A DNA stretch of 64,000 bases, from NCBI GenBank assembly GCA_947465395.1, contig CANIAL010000010.1, forward strand, positions 19,422 through 83,421, in the 5' to 3' direction. The notes under the pieces were generated by a model. The model saw nothing but the letters and a program-made list of their open reading frames with translations. It made no database searches and was not told where the DNA came from. The translations under genes were made by a program, and so were the position numbers. The DNA is from Alphaproteobacteria bacterium. GTDB lineage: Bacteria > Pseudomonadota > Alphaproteobacteria > Micropepsales > Micropepsaceae. Position 1 is the first letter of the stretch. Each line of letters opens with the position of its first letter. Below, piece after piece: positions 18,277-26,412 of this stretch.

Positions 18277-19367
18277 CATCAGCATTGAAGATGGGGCTTG
18301 AAGGCCGCATCGCCGCCCTGATCGCGGCGCAAGGCCCCATCACCGTGGCGCAGTTCATGACCATGGCATTGCATGACGCGGAAGGCGGTTACTACGCCAC
18401 CCGCGATCCGCTGGGCCGGGATTTCACCACCGCGCCGGAAATCAGCCAGATGTTCGGCGAGATGCTGGGCCTGTGGTGCGCCGCAGCCTGGCGCGACCAG
18501 GGCTGCCCCAAAAATCCCATGCTGGTGGAATTGGGGCCGGGGCGCGGCAGCCTGATGGCCGACGCGCTGCGGGCCTTGCGGGCGCAAAAGGCGCTGCCGG
18601 ATTTCTGCGACGGGCTGGAATTGGTGATGGTGGAAGCCAGCCCCGTGCTGCGCGCTTTGCAGGAAAAGGCGTTGGCAAACGCGAATGTGAACATACGCTG
18701 GGCCACCCATTTCGACGACAGCATGGCGCAGCGGCCGCTGTTTGTTCTGGCGAATGAATTTTTCGATGCCCTGCCCATCCGCCAGTTCGTCAGGACAGCG
18801 CGCGGCTGGTGCGAGCGCATGGTGACGCAGGCTGGCGGCAAGCTGGCCTTCGCGCTGGCGCCGCTGGTGACGCCGCCCTCGCTGATCCCAAAGGCCGACG
18901 CACCCGATGGCGGCGTACATGAAGTATCCGCTTCCTCCACCGCGCTGGCGGGCGAGATTGCGCGCGTGATCGCGGCCAAGGGCGGGGCGGCGCTGTTCCT
19001 GGATTACGGCCATGGCGAAGCGGCGGGCCATGGCGAAACCCTGCAGGCCATTGGCGGCGGCGGTTTCGCCGATGTCCTGGCGCAGCCGGGCGCGCAGGAT
19101 ATTACCGCGCATGTGGATTTCGCGGCGCTGGCCGACGCCGCCCGCCACGCCGGCGCGGCCGTGCATGGTCCGCTGGGCCAGGGCGCGTTCCTCAACCGTT
19201 TGGGCATGGGTGCGCGGGCGCAGCAGTTGGCCACTGCAAATCCCAATGCCGCCGCTGATGTGCAGGCCGCGCTGGCGCGTTTGACCAGCCCGGCCCAAAT
19301 GGGCGAATTGTTCAAGGCGCTGGCGATCCTGCCGCCTTCCGCGCCAACGCCCCCCGGTTTTGCATGA
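18273..19367 (+). CDS. SAM-dependent methyltransferase, MidA/NDUFAF7 family
   Basis: 364 aa class I methyltransferase related to NDUFAF7, which methylates an arginine of the complex I 49-kDa subunit. Evidence: ALHDAEGGYYATRDPLGRDF near the N-terminus, TAPEISQMFGEMLGLWC, the SAM motif LVELGPGRGSLMADALRAL, LVMVEASPVLR, FVLANEFFDALP and ALFLDYGHG. ATG 18273 overlaps the lgt stop. The target in bacteria is inferred. It is coupled on both sides by ATGA overlaps to lgt and pgeF. Confidence 0.9.
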   Translation: MTSALKMGLEGRIAALIAAQGPITVAQFMTMALHDAEGGYYATRDPLGRDFTTAPEISQMFGEMLGLWCAAAWRDQGCPKNPMLVELGPGRGSLMADALRALRAQKALPDFCDGLELVMVEASPVLRALQEKALANANVNIRWATHFDDSMAQRPLFVLANEFFDALPIRQFVRTARGWCERMVTQAGGKLAFALAPLVTPPSLIPKADAPDGGVHEVSASSTALAGEIARVIAAKGGAALFLDYGHGEAAGHGETLQAIGGGGFADVLAQPGAQDITAHVDFAALADAARHAGAAVHGPLGQGAFLNRLGMGARAQQLATANPNAAADVQAALARLTSPAQMGELFKALAILPPSAPTPPGFA

Positions 19368-20107
19368 GCATGGACATTCACCGCGCCGCAAATCTTTCTG
19401 GCATCGCGCACGGCTTTTTCGGCCGCGCTGGCGGCGTCTCGGCGGGGCTTTATGAAAGCCTGAATTGCGGGCCGGGCAGCAAGGACGATCCGAAGGCTGT
19501 GGCCGAAAACCGCAAGCGCGTCACGGCGACATTCGATGCCCGCGCCAGGCTGGCCACCCTGGCGCAAATCCACAGCCCCATCGTCCATGTCGTGGGCGCG
19601 GATTGGGATTGCCCGCAAGGCGACGCCATGGTGACCGCCCAGCCCGGCATTATCCTTGGCATCCTCACTGCTGATTGCGCGCCGGTGCTGTTCGCGGATT
19701 CGCAGGCGCGCGTGATCGGCGCCGCCCATGCCGGCTGGAAGGGCGCGGTGGGGGGAGTCCTGGAAGCCGCCATCGCCGCCATGCAGAAATTGGGCGCAAC
19801 CCGCATCCACGCCGCCATCGGCCCCACCATCGCGCAGGAAGATTACGAAGTGGGCGCGGATTTCCGCACCGCCTTCACCGCCGCCGACCGCAACTACTTT
19901 TCGCCCGCCATCCGGCCAAGGCATTTCCAGTTCAACCTGCCCGGCTATATCGCCATGCGGCTGGCGCGGGCTGGAATCGAAAACATCACCGATCTGGCGC
20001 TTTCCACCTACCCGCCCGGCAACGGCTTTTTCAGCTTCCGGCGCACCACCCATGCCGGAGAGCCGGATTATGGGCGGCAAATCTCGGCCCTGATGATAAA
20101 GCCCTGA
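19364..20107 (+). CDS. pgeF: Laccase-domain purine nucleoside phosphorylase / peptidoglycan editing factor
   Basis: 247 aa YfiH/PgeF family (DUF152). Motifs: HGFFGRAGGVSAGLYESLN, LTADCAPVLFAD, IGAAHAGWKGAVGGVLEA (metal-site His and Cys) and IGPTIAQEDYEVG. Family members have been described both as purine nucleoside phosphorylases and as an amidase-type editor of peptidoglycan precursors. It follows lgt and the MidA homologue with ATGA overlaps, a frequently seen trio in alphaproteobacteria. Confidence 0.92.
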   Translation: MSMDIHRAANLSGIAHGFFGRAGGVSAGLYESLNCGPGSKDDPKAVAENRKRVTATFDARARLATLAQIHSPIVHVVGADWDCPQGDAMVTAQPGIILGILTADCAPVLFADSQARVIGAAHAGWKGAVGGVLEAAIAAMQKLGATRIHAAIGPTIAQEDYEVGADFRTAFTAADRNYFSPAIRPRHFQFNLPGYIAMRLARAGIENITDLALSTYPPGNGFFSFRRTTHAGEPDYGRQISALMIKP

Positions 20108-20180
20108 GCTAAACCCAAACCGGGTTGCGGGGGTGCCCCCCAGCGGCTAAAAGCCCGTCACAAAGCTGATGGGGCGAGCG

Positions 20181-21140
20181 ATGACGGATTTGAACGGTTC
20201 GCGCGGCATGCGCCTGATCGCGGGCAATTCCAACCGCCCCTTGGTGGACGCCATCGGCAAGCATCTGGGCCTGTCGCCGGTCAAGGCCGATGTCCGCCGC
20301 TTCGCCGACATGGAAGTCTTCGTCGAGGTCCAGGAAAATGTCCGCGGCGAGGACATGTTCGTGATCCAGTCCACCAGCTTTCCCGCCAACGACAATCTGA
20401 TGGAATTGCTGATCATGATTGACGCGCTGCGCCGCGCATCGGCCCGGCGCATCACCGCGGTGATCCCCTATTTCGGTTACGCCCGGCAGGACCGCAAGGT
20501 CGGCCCGCGCACGCCCATCTCCGCCAAGCTGGTGGCCAATTTGATCACCGAGGCGGGCGCCAACCGCGTCCTCACGGTGGATTTGCATGCCGGGCAAATA
20601 CAGGGCTTTTTCGACATTCCCACCGACAATCTTTTCGCCATGCCGGTGATGGTGAAAGACATCAAGGAACAGCTGGGCGACAAGCTGCCCATGGTCATCT
20701 CCCCCGATGTTGGCGGCGTGGTGCGCGCCCGTGCGCTGGCCACGCGGCTGGGCACCGACCTTGCCATCGTGGACAAGCGCCGCGCCAAGGCGGGCGAATC
20801 CGAAGTCATGAACATCATCGGCGATGTCGAAGGCCAGGCTTGCGTCCTGATTGACGATATCGTGGATTCCGGCGGCACCATCTGCAACGCCGCCGAGGCG
20901 CTTTTGAAAAACGGCGCCACCGAAGTCTATGCCTATGCCACCCATGGCGTGCTGTCGGGCAAGGCCGTGGAGCGCATCAGGAATTCCAAGCTGAAATCCA
21001 TGGTGGTGACGGATTCCATTGAATCCACCGCCGACATGCGCGCCTGCCCCAATATCCGCACCGTTTCCATCGCTCCCCTGATCGGCGAGGCCATGCGGCG
21101 GATCAATAACGAAGCCAGCGTGTCGAGTCTTTTTGATTAG
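20181..21140 (+). CDS. prs: Ribose-phosphate pyrophosphokinase
   Basis: 319 aa; makes PRPP from ribose-5-phosphate and ATP, feeding purine, pyrimidine, His and Trp synthesis and also the Apt reaction encoded at 30.1 kb. Conserved: [57 protein letters not shown], and the PRPP loop [12 protein letters not shown]. Start chosen at ATG 20181 with GGGGCGAG upstream; ATG 20169 and 20208 are possible. A spacer of 73 bases separates it from pgeF. Confidence 0.95.
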   Translation: MTDLNGSRGMRLIAGNSNRPLVDAIGKHLGLSPVKADVRRFADMEVFVEVQENVRGEDMFVIQSTSFPANDNLMELLIMIDALRRASARRITAVIPYFGYARQDRKVGPRTPISAKLVANLITEAGANRVLTVDLHAGQIQGFFDIPTDNLFAMPVMVKDIKEQLGDKLPMVISPDVGGVVRARALATRLGTDLAIVDKRRAKAGESEVMNIIGDVEGQACVLIDDIVDSGGTICNAAEALLKNGATEVYAYATHGVLSGKAVERIRNSKLKSMVVTDSIESTADMRACPNIRTVSIAPLIGEAMRRINNEASVSSLFD

Positions 21141-21149
21141 TTTTTTTTG

Positions 21150-21250
21150 ATTCCCCCATCCGTCACAGCTCGGGTCGGCAAGGGCCGACACCTCGCTGCG
21201 ACACCTTCCCCCACCAGATGCTCCGCATCGCGGGGGAAGGGAGCCGGAGT
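21150..21250. repeat. Palindromic dispersed repeat (CCCCC...GGGGG family), intergenic copy
   Basis: The spacer after prs folds into a large hairpin: CCTTCCCCC (about 21205-21213) pairs with GGGGGAAGG near 21232-21240, with an inner stem GATGC-tcc-GCATC. Before it is a smaller stem, GTCGG...CCGAC. The same two-hairpin layout occurs inside the PP2C-like gene at 36136-36246, so this is a dispersed element rather than a private terminator, although it could act as one. Confidence 0.65.
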
Positions 21251-21258
21251 TTCCCTTG

Positions 21259-21891
21259 ATGCTCAAACTGTTTCACGCTCCCAATGCCTGCTCCCTGGCG
21301 CCCCATATCGCGCTCAACGAAACGGGCGCGGATTACGAAGCCATCCAGGTGGACACCAGGGGCGGCGAGCAGCGCACCCCCGCCTATCTTGCCATCAATC
21401 CCAAGGGCAAGGTCCCGGCGCTGGCCACCGACCGCGGCATGCTGACCGAAGTGCCGGTGATCCTGGGTTACATCGGCCGCAGCTTTCCCGCCGCCGCCCT
21501 GGTCCCCACCGACCAGTTTGATTTCTTCCAGATGCAGTCCTTCAACTCGTATCTGGCCTCCACCGTCCATATCGCCTTCGCGCATCTCTTCCGGCCCGAG
21601 CGTTATGGCGACAGCGACGCGGCCAAGGCCGACATGCGCGCCAAGGTGCCGTCTGCCCTCAAGACCCATTTCCAGATCATCGAGGACCAGCTGGCCGATG
21701 GCCGCCCCTGGATCCATGGCGACGCCTATACGGTCAGCGACCCCTATCTTTATGTCTTCTCCCGCTGGCTGGAGCGGGAGGGCGCGGGCGGCTCTGCCCA
21801 CCTGCCCCATGTGCGCGCCCACCGCGACCGCATGCAGGCCCGCCCCGCCGTGGCCAATACCCTGAAAGCCGAGGGCCTGGAGCCGGTCTGA
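21259..21891 (+). CDS. Glutathione S-transferase, beta-class-like
   Basis: 210 aa. The N-terminal thioredoxin-fold domain starts LKLFHAPNACSLAPHIAL, with the Cys and Ser of beta-class GSTs, and has INPKGKVPAL with the cis-Pro; the helical C-terminal domain has WIHGDAYTVSDPYLYVFSRW (N-capping motif). ATG 21259 is preferred over the adjacent TTG 21256 because GGAG lies about 10 bases upstream of the ATG. Substrate unknown. Likely cytosolic. Confidence 0.88.
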   Translation: MLKLFHAPNACSLAPHIALNETGADYEAIQVDTRGGEQRTPAYLAINPKGKVPALATDRGMLTEVPVILGYIGRSFPAAALVPTDQFDFFQMQSFNSYLASTVHIAFAHLFRPERYGDSDAAKADMRAKVPSALKTHFQIIEDQLADGRPWIHGDAYTVSDPYLYVFSRWLEREGAGGSAHLPHVRAHRDRMQARPAVANTLKAEGLEPV

Positions 21892-21915
21892 AGCCCGTCC
21901 GGGGACGGTCCAGAA

Positions 21916-21935
21916 GGCCGGTTGCGAAACCGGCC
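21916..21935. terminator. Perfect 8-bp hairpin between GST and rplY
   Basis: GGCCGGTT, loop GCGA, AACCGGCC, 24 bases after the GST stop. There is no T-run after it, so it is a weak candidate for termination; it could also be a processing site or part of the rplY leader, which begins about 80 bases further on. Confidence 0.4.
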
Positions 21936-22016
21936 ACCATCCGCTAAAAGCCCCGCTTTCCGGCACATATCCCGCACTTTGGGGGATCAGGCCGGGCATC
22001 ATCGGGAATCGGAAAA

Positions 22017-22763
22017 ATGGCGCAGGTTCAGGAACTTAAGGCAGAAGCACGCACCGGCACGGGCAAGGGCCCGGCCTATCAGGCGCGCCTCAAGGGCCAG
22101 CTCCCCGGCGTTGTTTATGGCGGCGACGCCACCCCCGAAAACGTCAATGTGGATGCCCGCACCCTGGAGCGTCACCTGGAAAAGGGCGGCTTCCTGACCA
22201 CCCTGTTCATGCTGGACGTGGCGGGCAAGAAAACCCGCGTCATTCCGCGCCAGCTTCAGCTTGATCCCGTCAGCGACAAACCCGTGCATGTGGACTTCAT
22301 GCGCCTGGCCGCTGGCGCGAAAGTACGCCTGGAAATTCCCGTGCATTTCGTGGGCCAGGGCGAATCGCCGGGCCTGAAAAAGGGCGGCGTGCTGAACATC
22401 GTGCGCCACGAAATTGATCTGGTCTGCTCGGCCGACAATATTCCCAGCGCCATCACCGTGGATGTCAGCAAGCTGGACATCAACGGCACCGTGCACATCT
22501 CCGCCCTGGAATTGCCGGAAGGCGCCAAGGTCGTGGTGCGCGGCCGTGACTTCACCGTCTGCTCCATCGTTGCGCCCACCAGCGTCATCGAAGAGCAGAA
22601 GGCCGCCGCCGCCGCTGCCGCCGCCCCCGTCGTGGAAGCCGCCCCCGCCGAAGGCGCTGCCGCGCCTGCCGCTGGCGCCGCGCCCGCCGCTGGTGCTGCT
22701 GCCGCCAAGGGTGCGCCCGCTGCGGGTGCCAAGGCTGCGCCCGCCGCCGCTCCCAAGAAGTAA
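22017..22763 (+). CDS. rplY: 50S ribosomal protein L25 (Ctc type)
   Basis: 248 aa long-form L25/TL5 that binds 5S rRNA. The N-terminal L25 domain (about 1-95) reads AEARTGTGKGPAYQARLKG, LPGVVYGG and KPVHVDFMRL; the C-terminal Ctc beta-domain (about 98-190) includes GVLNIVRHEIDLVCSADNIP. After residue 195 comes a tail of about 50 residues almost entirely Ala, Pro, Gly and Lys, typical of alphaproteobacterial L25 but long. pth follows, the usual order. Confidence 0.95.
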   Translation: MAQVQELKAEARTGTGKGPAYQARLKGQLPGVVYGGDATPENVNVDARTLERHLEKGGFLTTLFMLDVAGKKTRVIPRQLQLDPVSDKPVHVDFMRLAAGAKVRLEIPVHFVGQGESPGLKKGGVLNIVRHEIDLVCSADNIPSAITVDVSKLDINGTVHISALELPEGAKVVVRGRDFTVCSIVAPTSVIEEQKAAAAAAAAPVVEAAPAEGAAAPAAGAAPAAGAAAAKGAPAAGAKAAPAAAPKK

Positions 22764-22805
22764 CACGCCCGCATCCGTCAGGATGCGCGCGTGAAGGATG
22801 GCGTC

Positions 22806-23399
22806 ATGTCCGGCACCGCGCTTCTGATTGTTGGCCTGGGCAATCCCGGCGCGCAATATGCGAAGAACCGGCACAATGCCGGTTTCATCATCGCTGACGA
22901 ACTGCATGCCCATTACCGTTTCGGCCCCTGGCGCGCCAAGTTTGACGGCATGCTGGCGGAAGGCACGCTGTCGGGACGAAAGACATTTCTGCTGAAGCCC
23001 ATGACCTACATGAATGACAGCGGCGTCAGCGTCGGCCCCGCCCTGCGCTTCTTCAAGCTGCCGCTGGAAGCGCTGGTGGTGATCCATGACGAGATTGACC
23101 TGGCCCCCGGCAAGGTGAAGGCCAAGGCAGGCGGCGGCGATGCCGGGCAGAACGGCCTGCGCTCCATCACCGCCACCCTGGGCGCGGATTACCGGCGGGT
23201 GCGCATCGGCATCGGCCATCCCGGCCACAAGGATTTGGTGGCGCCCTATGTGCTGCAGAATTTCAGCAAGGATGACATCGCCTGGCTGAAGCCGCTGGCG
23301 GATGCGGTTGTGGATGCCGCGCCGTTGTTGGCGGGGGACGATGATGCCGGTTTCATGTCGAAGGTCGCCCTTCTGACCAAGCAGAAAGACAAGCAATAA
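22806..23399 (+). CDS. pth: Peptidyl-tRNA hydrolase
   Basis: 197 aa; releases peptides from prematurely dropped peptidyl-tRNA. Catalytic and binding residues are visible: N13 in VGLGNPG, H23 in KNRHNAGF, the MTYMNDSG motif, and Asp in VIHDEIDLAPG. ATG 22806 has AAGGA 7 bases upstream, which decides against the GTG at 22791. A short CGCATCC-gtca-GGATGCG hairpin (22770-22787) lies between rplY and this gene. The stop overlaps the ychF start by one base. Confidence 0.96.
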   Translation: MSGTALLIVGLGNPGAQYAKNRHNAGFIIADELHAHYRFGPWRAKFDGMLAEGTLSGRKTFLLKPMTYMNDSGVSVGPALRFFKLPLEALVVIHDEIDLAPGKVKAKAGGGDAGQNGLRSITATLGADYRRVRIGIGHPGHKDLVAPYVLQNFSKDDIAWLKPLADAVVDAAPLLAGDDDAGFMSKVALLTKQKDKQ

Positions 23400-24496
23400 T
23401 GGGCTTTAAATGCGGCATTGTGGGGCTTCCCAATGTGGGCAAATCCACGCTTTTCAACGCCCTGACCCAGACGGCGGCGGCGCAGGCGGCCAATTATCCC
23501 TTCTGCACCATCGAACCCAATGTGGGCGATGTGGCGGTGCCGGACCCGCGCCTGGAAACCCTGTGCGCCATCGCCAAGTCCGAAGAGATCATTCCCACCC
23601 GCATCACCTTTGTTGATATCGCGGGCCTGGTGCGCGGCGCCTCCAAGGGCGAAGGGCTGGGCAACCAGTTCCTGGCCACCATCCGCGAAGTGGACGCCGT
23701 CGCCCATGTGCTGCGCTGCTTCCAGGACGACGACATCACCCATGTCGAAGGCCGCATTGACCCTGTCGGCGACGCCGAGGTTGTGGAAACCGAATTGATG
23801 CTGGCGGACCTGGAAAGCCTGGAAAAGCGCATCAAGCCGCTGGAGAAGAAAGCCAATAGCGGCGAAAAGGAAGCCAGGGAATTATTGGCGCTGATGATGA
23901 AGGCCATCGTGCTTTTGCGCGAAGGCAAGCCCGCCCGCCAGGCGCAACTGTCGGCGGACGAACAGGGACCCTATTCCCAGCTTGGCCTGATGACCGCCAA
24001 GCCGGTTCTGTATGTCTGCAATGTCGAGGAAGGCGCCGCCGCCGCCGGCAATGAGTTTTCGCGGGCCGTGGAAGCCAAGGCCAAGGCGGAAGGCGCCCGC
24101 GCCGTGACCATCTCCTGCAAGGTGGAAGAAGAAATCGCGCAACTGCCGAATGAAGAGCGCAAGGATTTCTTGGATTCCATCGGGCTGGAGGAGCCGGGCC
24201 TGAACCGCATGATCCGGGTGGGCTATGAATTGCTGGGCCTGCTGACCTTCTTCACCGTCGGCCCCAAGGAAACCCGCGCCTGGACCGTGACCAAAGGCTC
24301 GAAAGGCCCGCAGGCCGCAGGTGTCATCCACACCGATTTCGAGCAGGGCTATATCCGCGCCGAAACCATCGCCTATGCCGATTATGTGGCGGGCAAGGGC
24401 GAAGCGGGCGCACGCGAGGCGGGCAAGTTCCGGCTGGAAGGCAAGGACTATGTGGTCGCCGATGGCGATGTGATGCATTTCCGTTTCAACAACTGA
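23399..24496 (+). CDS. ychF: Redox-regulated ATPase YchF
   Basis: 365 aa Obg-family P-loop ATPase. Walker A GLPNVGKSTLF, switch FVDIAGLVRGASKGEGLGNQF, and, in place of the GTP-specific NKxD, the ATP-type NxxE in YVCNVEEG. A coiled-coil arm lies near 130-200 and a C-terminal TGS domain ends DYVVADGDVMHFRFNN. It binds ribosomes and affects oxidative stress responses in other bacteria. It directly follows pth, as in many proteobacteria. Confidence 0.97.
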   Translation: MGFKCGIVGLPNVGKSTLFNALTQTAAAQAANYPFCTIEPNVGDVAVPDPRLETLCAIAKSEEIIPTRITFVDIAGLVRGASKGEGLGNQFLATIREVDAVAHVLRCFQDDDITHVEGRIDPVGDAEVVETELMLADLESLEKRIKPLEKKANSGEKEARELLALMMKAIVLLREGKPARQAQLSADEQGPYSQLGLMTAKPVLYVCNVEEGAAAAGNEFSRAVEAKAKAEGARAVTISCKVEEEIAQLPNEERKDFLDSIGLEEPGLNRMIRVGYELLGLLTFFTVGPKETRAWTVTKGSKGPQAAGVIHTDFEQGYIRAETIAYADYVAGKGEAGAREAGKFRLEGKDYVVADGDVMHFRFNN

Positions 24497-24517
24497 CACG
24501 ACAAAAGAAAGTACTCA

Positions 24518-26329
24518 TTGCCCTTCCTTAAAGCCCACGCCTCCATCACCCGCGCCCTGACCGAGCGCGATTACAAGATCGCCACCCCCGTGCAGGCGGC
24601 GGTCCTTGAATCCGACGCCGATGAACGCGACCTGCTGGTTTCCGCCCAGACCGGCTCCGGAAAGACGGTGGCGTACGGGTTGGCGCTTGCCGAAACCCTG
24701 CTGGAAGGCGCGCAGACACTGGGTCCGGCGGGCGAACCGCTGGCGCTGGTGATCGCGCCCACCCGCGAGCTGGCCATGCAGGTCCAGCGCGAACTGAACT
24801 GGCTTTACCAGTATGCGGGCGCCCGCGTGGTGGCCTGTGTCGGCGGCATGGACCCGGGGGCCGAGCGCCGCCAGCTGGCTGCCGGCGTGCATATCGTGGT
24901 GGGAACGCCGGGCCGCCTGCGCGATCACCTGGAACGCCGCGCCCTGAAAGTCGGCAGCCTGAAAGCCGCCGTGCTGGACGAAGCCGACGAGATGCTGGAC
25001 CTGGGCTTCCGCGAAGATCTGCAATTCATTTTGGATGCGACGCCGCCGGAACGCCGCACGCTTCTGTTCTCCGCCACCCTGCCCAAGCCCATCGTCACCC
25101 TGGCCAAGCATTACCAGCGCGATGCGTTGCGCATCGAGACGCGCGGCGAAACCAGCGGCCATGCCGACATCGAATACCGCGCCATCCGCGTCGCCCCCCA
25201 TGGCGGCGAACGCGCCGTGGTCAACCTGCTGCGCTTTATTGATCCGCCCAGCGCGCTGGTCTTCTGCAACACCCGCCAGACCGTGCGCCACCTGGAAGCC
25301 ATGCTGCTGGAGCGCGGCTTCGCGGCCGTATCGCTGTCGGGCGAACTCAGCCAGAGCGAGCGCAACCATGCCCTGCAGGCGCTGCGCGATGGGAGAGCGC
25401 GGGTCTGCGTCGCCACCGATGTGGCGGCGCGCGGCATTGACCTGCCCAATCTGTCGCTGGTGATCCATGCCGATCTGCCCAATGACGCGCAGGTGCTTCA
25501 GCATCGCAGCGGCCGCACCGGCCGCGCCGGGCGCAAGGGCGTCAGTATTTTGCTGGTGCCGCCGTCCCGCCGCCGCAAGGCCGAGGAAATGCTGGCCCGC
25601 GCCCGCGTCGAATTCACCTGGGGCGAGCCGCCGTCACCCGAAGAAATCGCAAAGCTTGATACCGACCGGCTGCTGCAGAACCCGGCCCTGACCGAACCGG
25701 CCAGCGATGACATCAACGCCACCGCCGATACTTTGCTGGCAGCCCATGGCCCCCGCGCCGTGGCGGCGGCGTTCGTGAAGCTGTACCGGGCACAATTGCC
25801 CGCGCCGGAAGATGTCTCCGCGCCCCGCGAACACAAGCCGCGCGATGAAAAACTGCACAAGGCCCGTCATGAGCGTGAGGAACGCCCGCGCAAGCCGGAA
25901 GCCCGCCCGGAACGGCGCGACGCCAAGCCCCAGACCATGGCCGATGTCGCCTGGTTTCTCTTGAATGTGGGGCGCGAGCGCAACGCCGATCCCAAATGGC
26001 TGCTGCCGGAAATCTGCCGCCAGGGCGGCGTCACCAAACAGGATGTGGGCGCGATCCGCGTCTATGATACCGAGACGCGCTTTTTCGTGAACGCCAATGT
26101 GGCGGAGAGTTTTACCGCCGCGGTGGCCGCGCGCCAGAAGGGCGGCGTGCGCATCTTCCCTGCGCCGGGCAACCATGGCGAACAATCGCCGCCCAAAAAT
26201 CCGCCCGCCAGTCCTGAAAAGACAGCGCCGCCGCAAACAGCAAAGCCTTTCGTCGGCAAGCCAAAATCGGACGAACGCCCGAAATGGAAAAACCCGAAAT
26301 GGGGCAAGAAACCCCATAAGCCGAAATAG
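24518..26329 (+). CDS. DEAD-box RNA helicase with DbpA-type C-terminal domain
   Basis: 603 aa. Helicase core motifs: TPVQAAVL (Q), SAQTGSGKT (I), PTRELAMQ (Ia), GTPGRL, LDEADEMLD (II), FSATLP (III), then TDVAARGIDLPNL (V) and HRSGRTGRAG (VI). A charged linker (about 425-475) precedes a DbpA-like RNA-binding domain (about 480-545) and a Pro/Lys-rich basic tail. The start is TTG 24518, since no ATG or GTG is well placed and PFLKAHASI is the expected N-terminus. Likely in ribosome assembly or RNA decay. Confidence 0.9.
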   Translation: MPFLKAHASITRALTERDYKIATPVQAAVLESDADERDLLVSAQTGSGKTVAYGLALAETLLEGAQTLGPAGEPLALVIAPTRELAMQVQRELNWLYQYAGARVVACVGGMDPGAERRQLAAGVHIVVGTPGRLRDHLERRALKVGSLKAAVLDEADEMLDLGFREDLQFILDATPPERRTLLFSATLPKPIVTLAKHYQRDALRIETRGETSGHADIEYRAIRVAPHGGERAVVNLLRFIDPPSALVFCNTRQTVRHLEAMLLERGFAAVSLSGELSQSERNHALQALRDGRARVCVATDVAARGIDLPNLSLVIHADLPNDAQVLQHRSGRTGRAGRKGVSILLVPPSRRRKAEEMLARARVEFTWGEPPSPEEIAKLDTDRLLQNPALTEPASDDINATADTLLAAHGPRAVAAAFVKLYRAQLPAPEDVSAPREHKPRDEKLHKARHEREERPRKPEARPERRDAKPQTMADVAWFLLNVGRERNADPKWLLPEICRQGGVTKQDVGAIRVYDTETRFFVNANVAESFTAAVAARQKGGVRIFPAPGNHGEQSPPKNPPASPEKTAPPQTAKPFVGKPKSDERPKWKNPKWGKKPHKPK

Positions 26330-26333
26330 CAAT

Positions 26334-26410
26334 TCTTGTCATGCCCGTGAAAACGGGCATCCAACTTGTCCGCAAAAGAAGCTGGATTCCCGCTTTCGCG
26401 GGAATGACAA
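26334..26410. repeat. Inverted pair of GTCATTCCCGC-type palindromic repeats
   Basis: Two palindromic units face each other: GTCATGCCCGTgaaaACGGGCATCC, then AGCTGGATTCCCGCtttcGCGGGAATGAC. The second is the reverse complement of the unit found at 45297-45320. It lies between the stops of the helicase and the convergent aldolase/SDR gene, so it may act as a bidirectional terminator or mRNA stabiliser. Confidence 0.7.
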
Positions 26411-26412
26411 TT

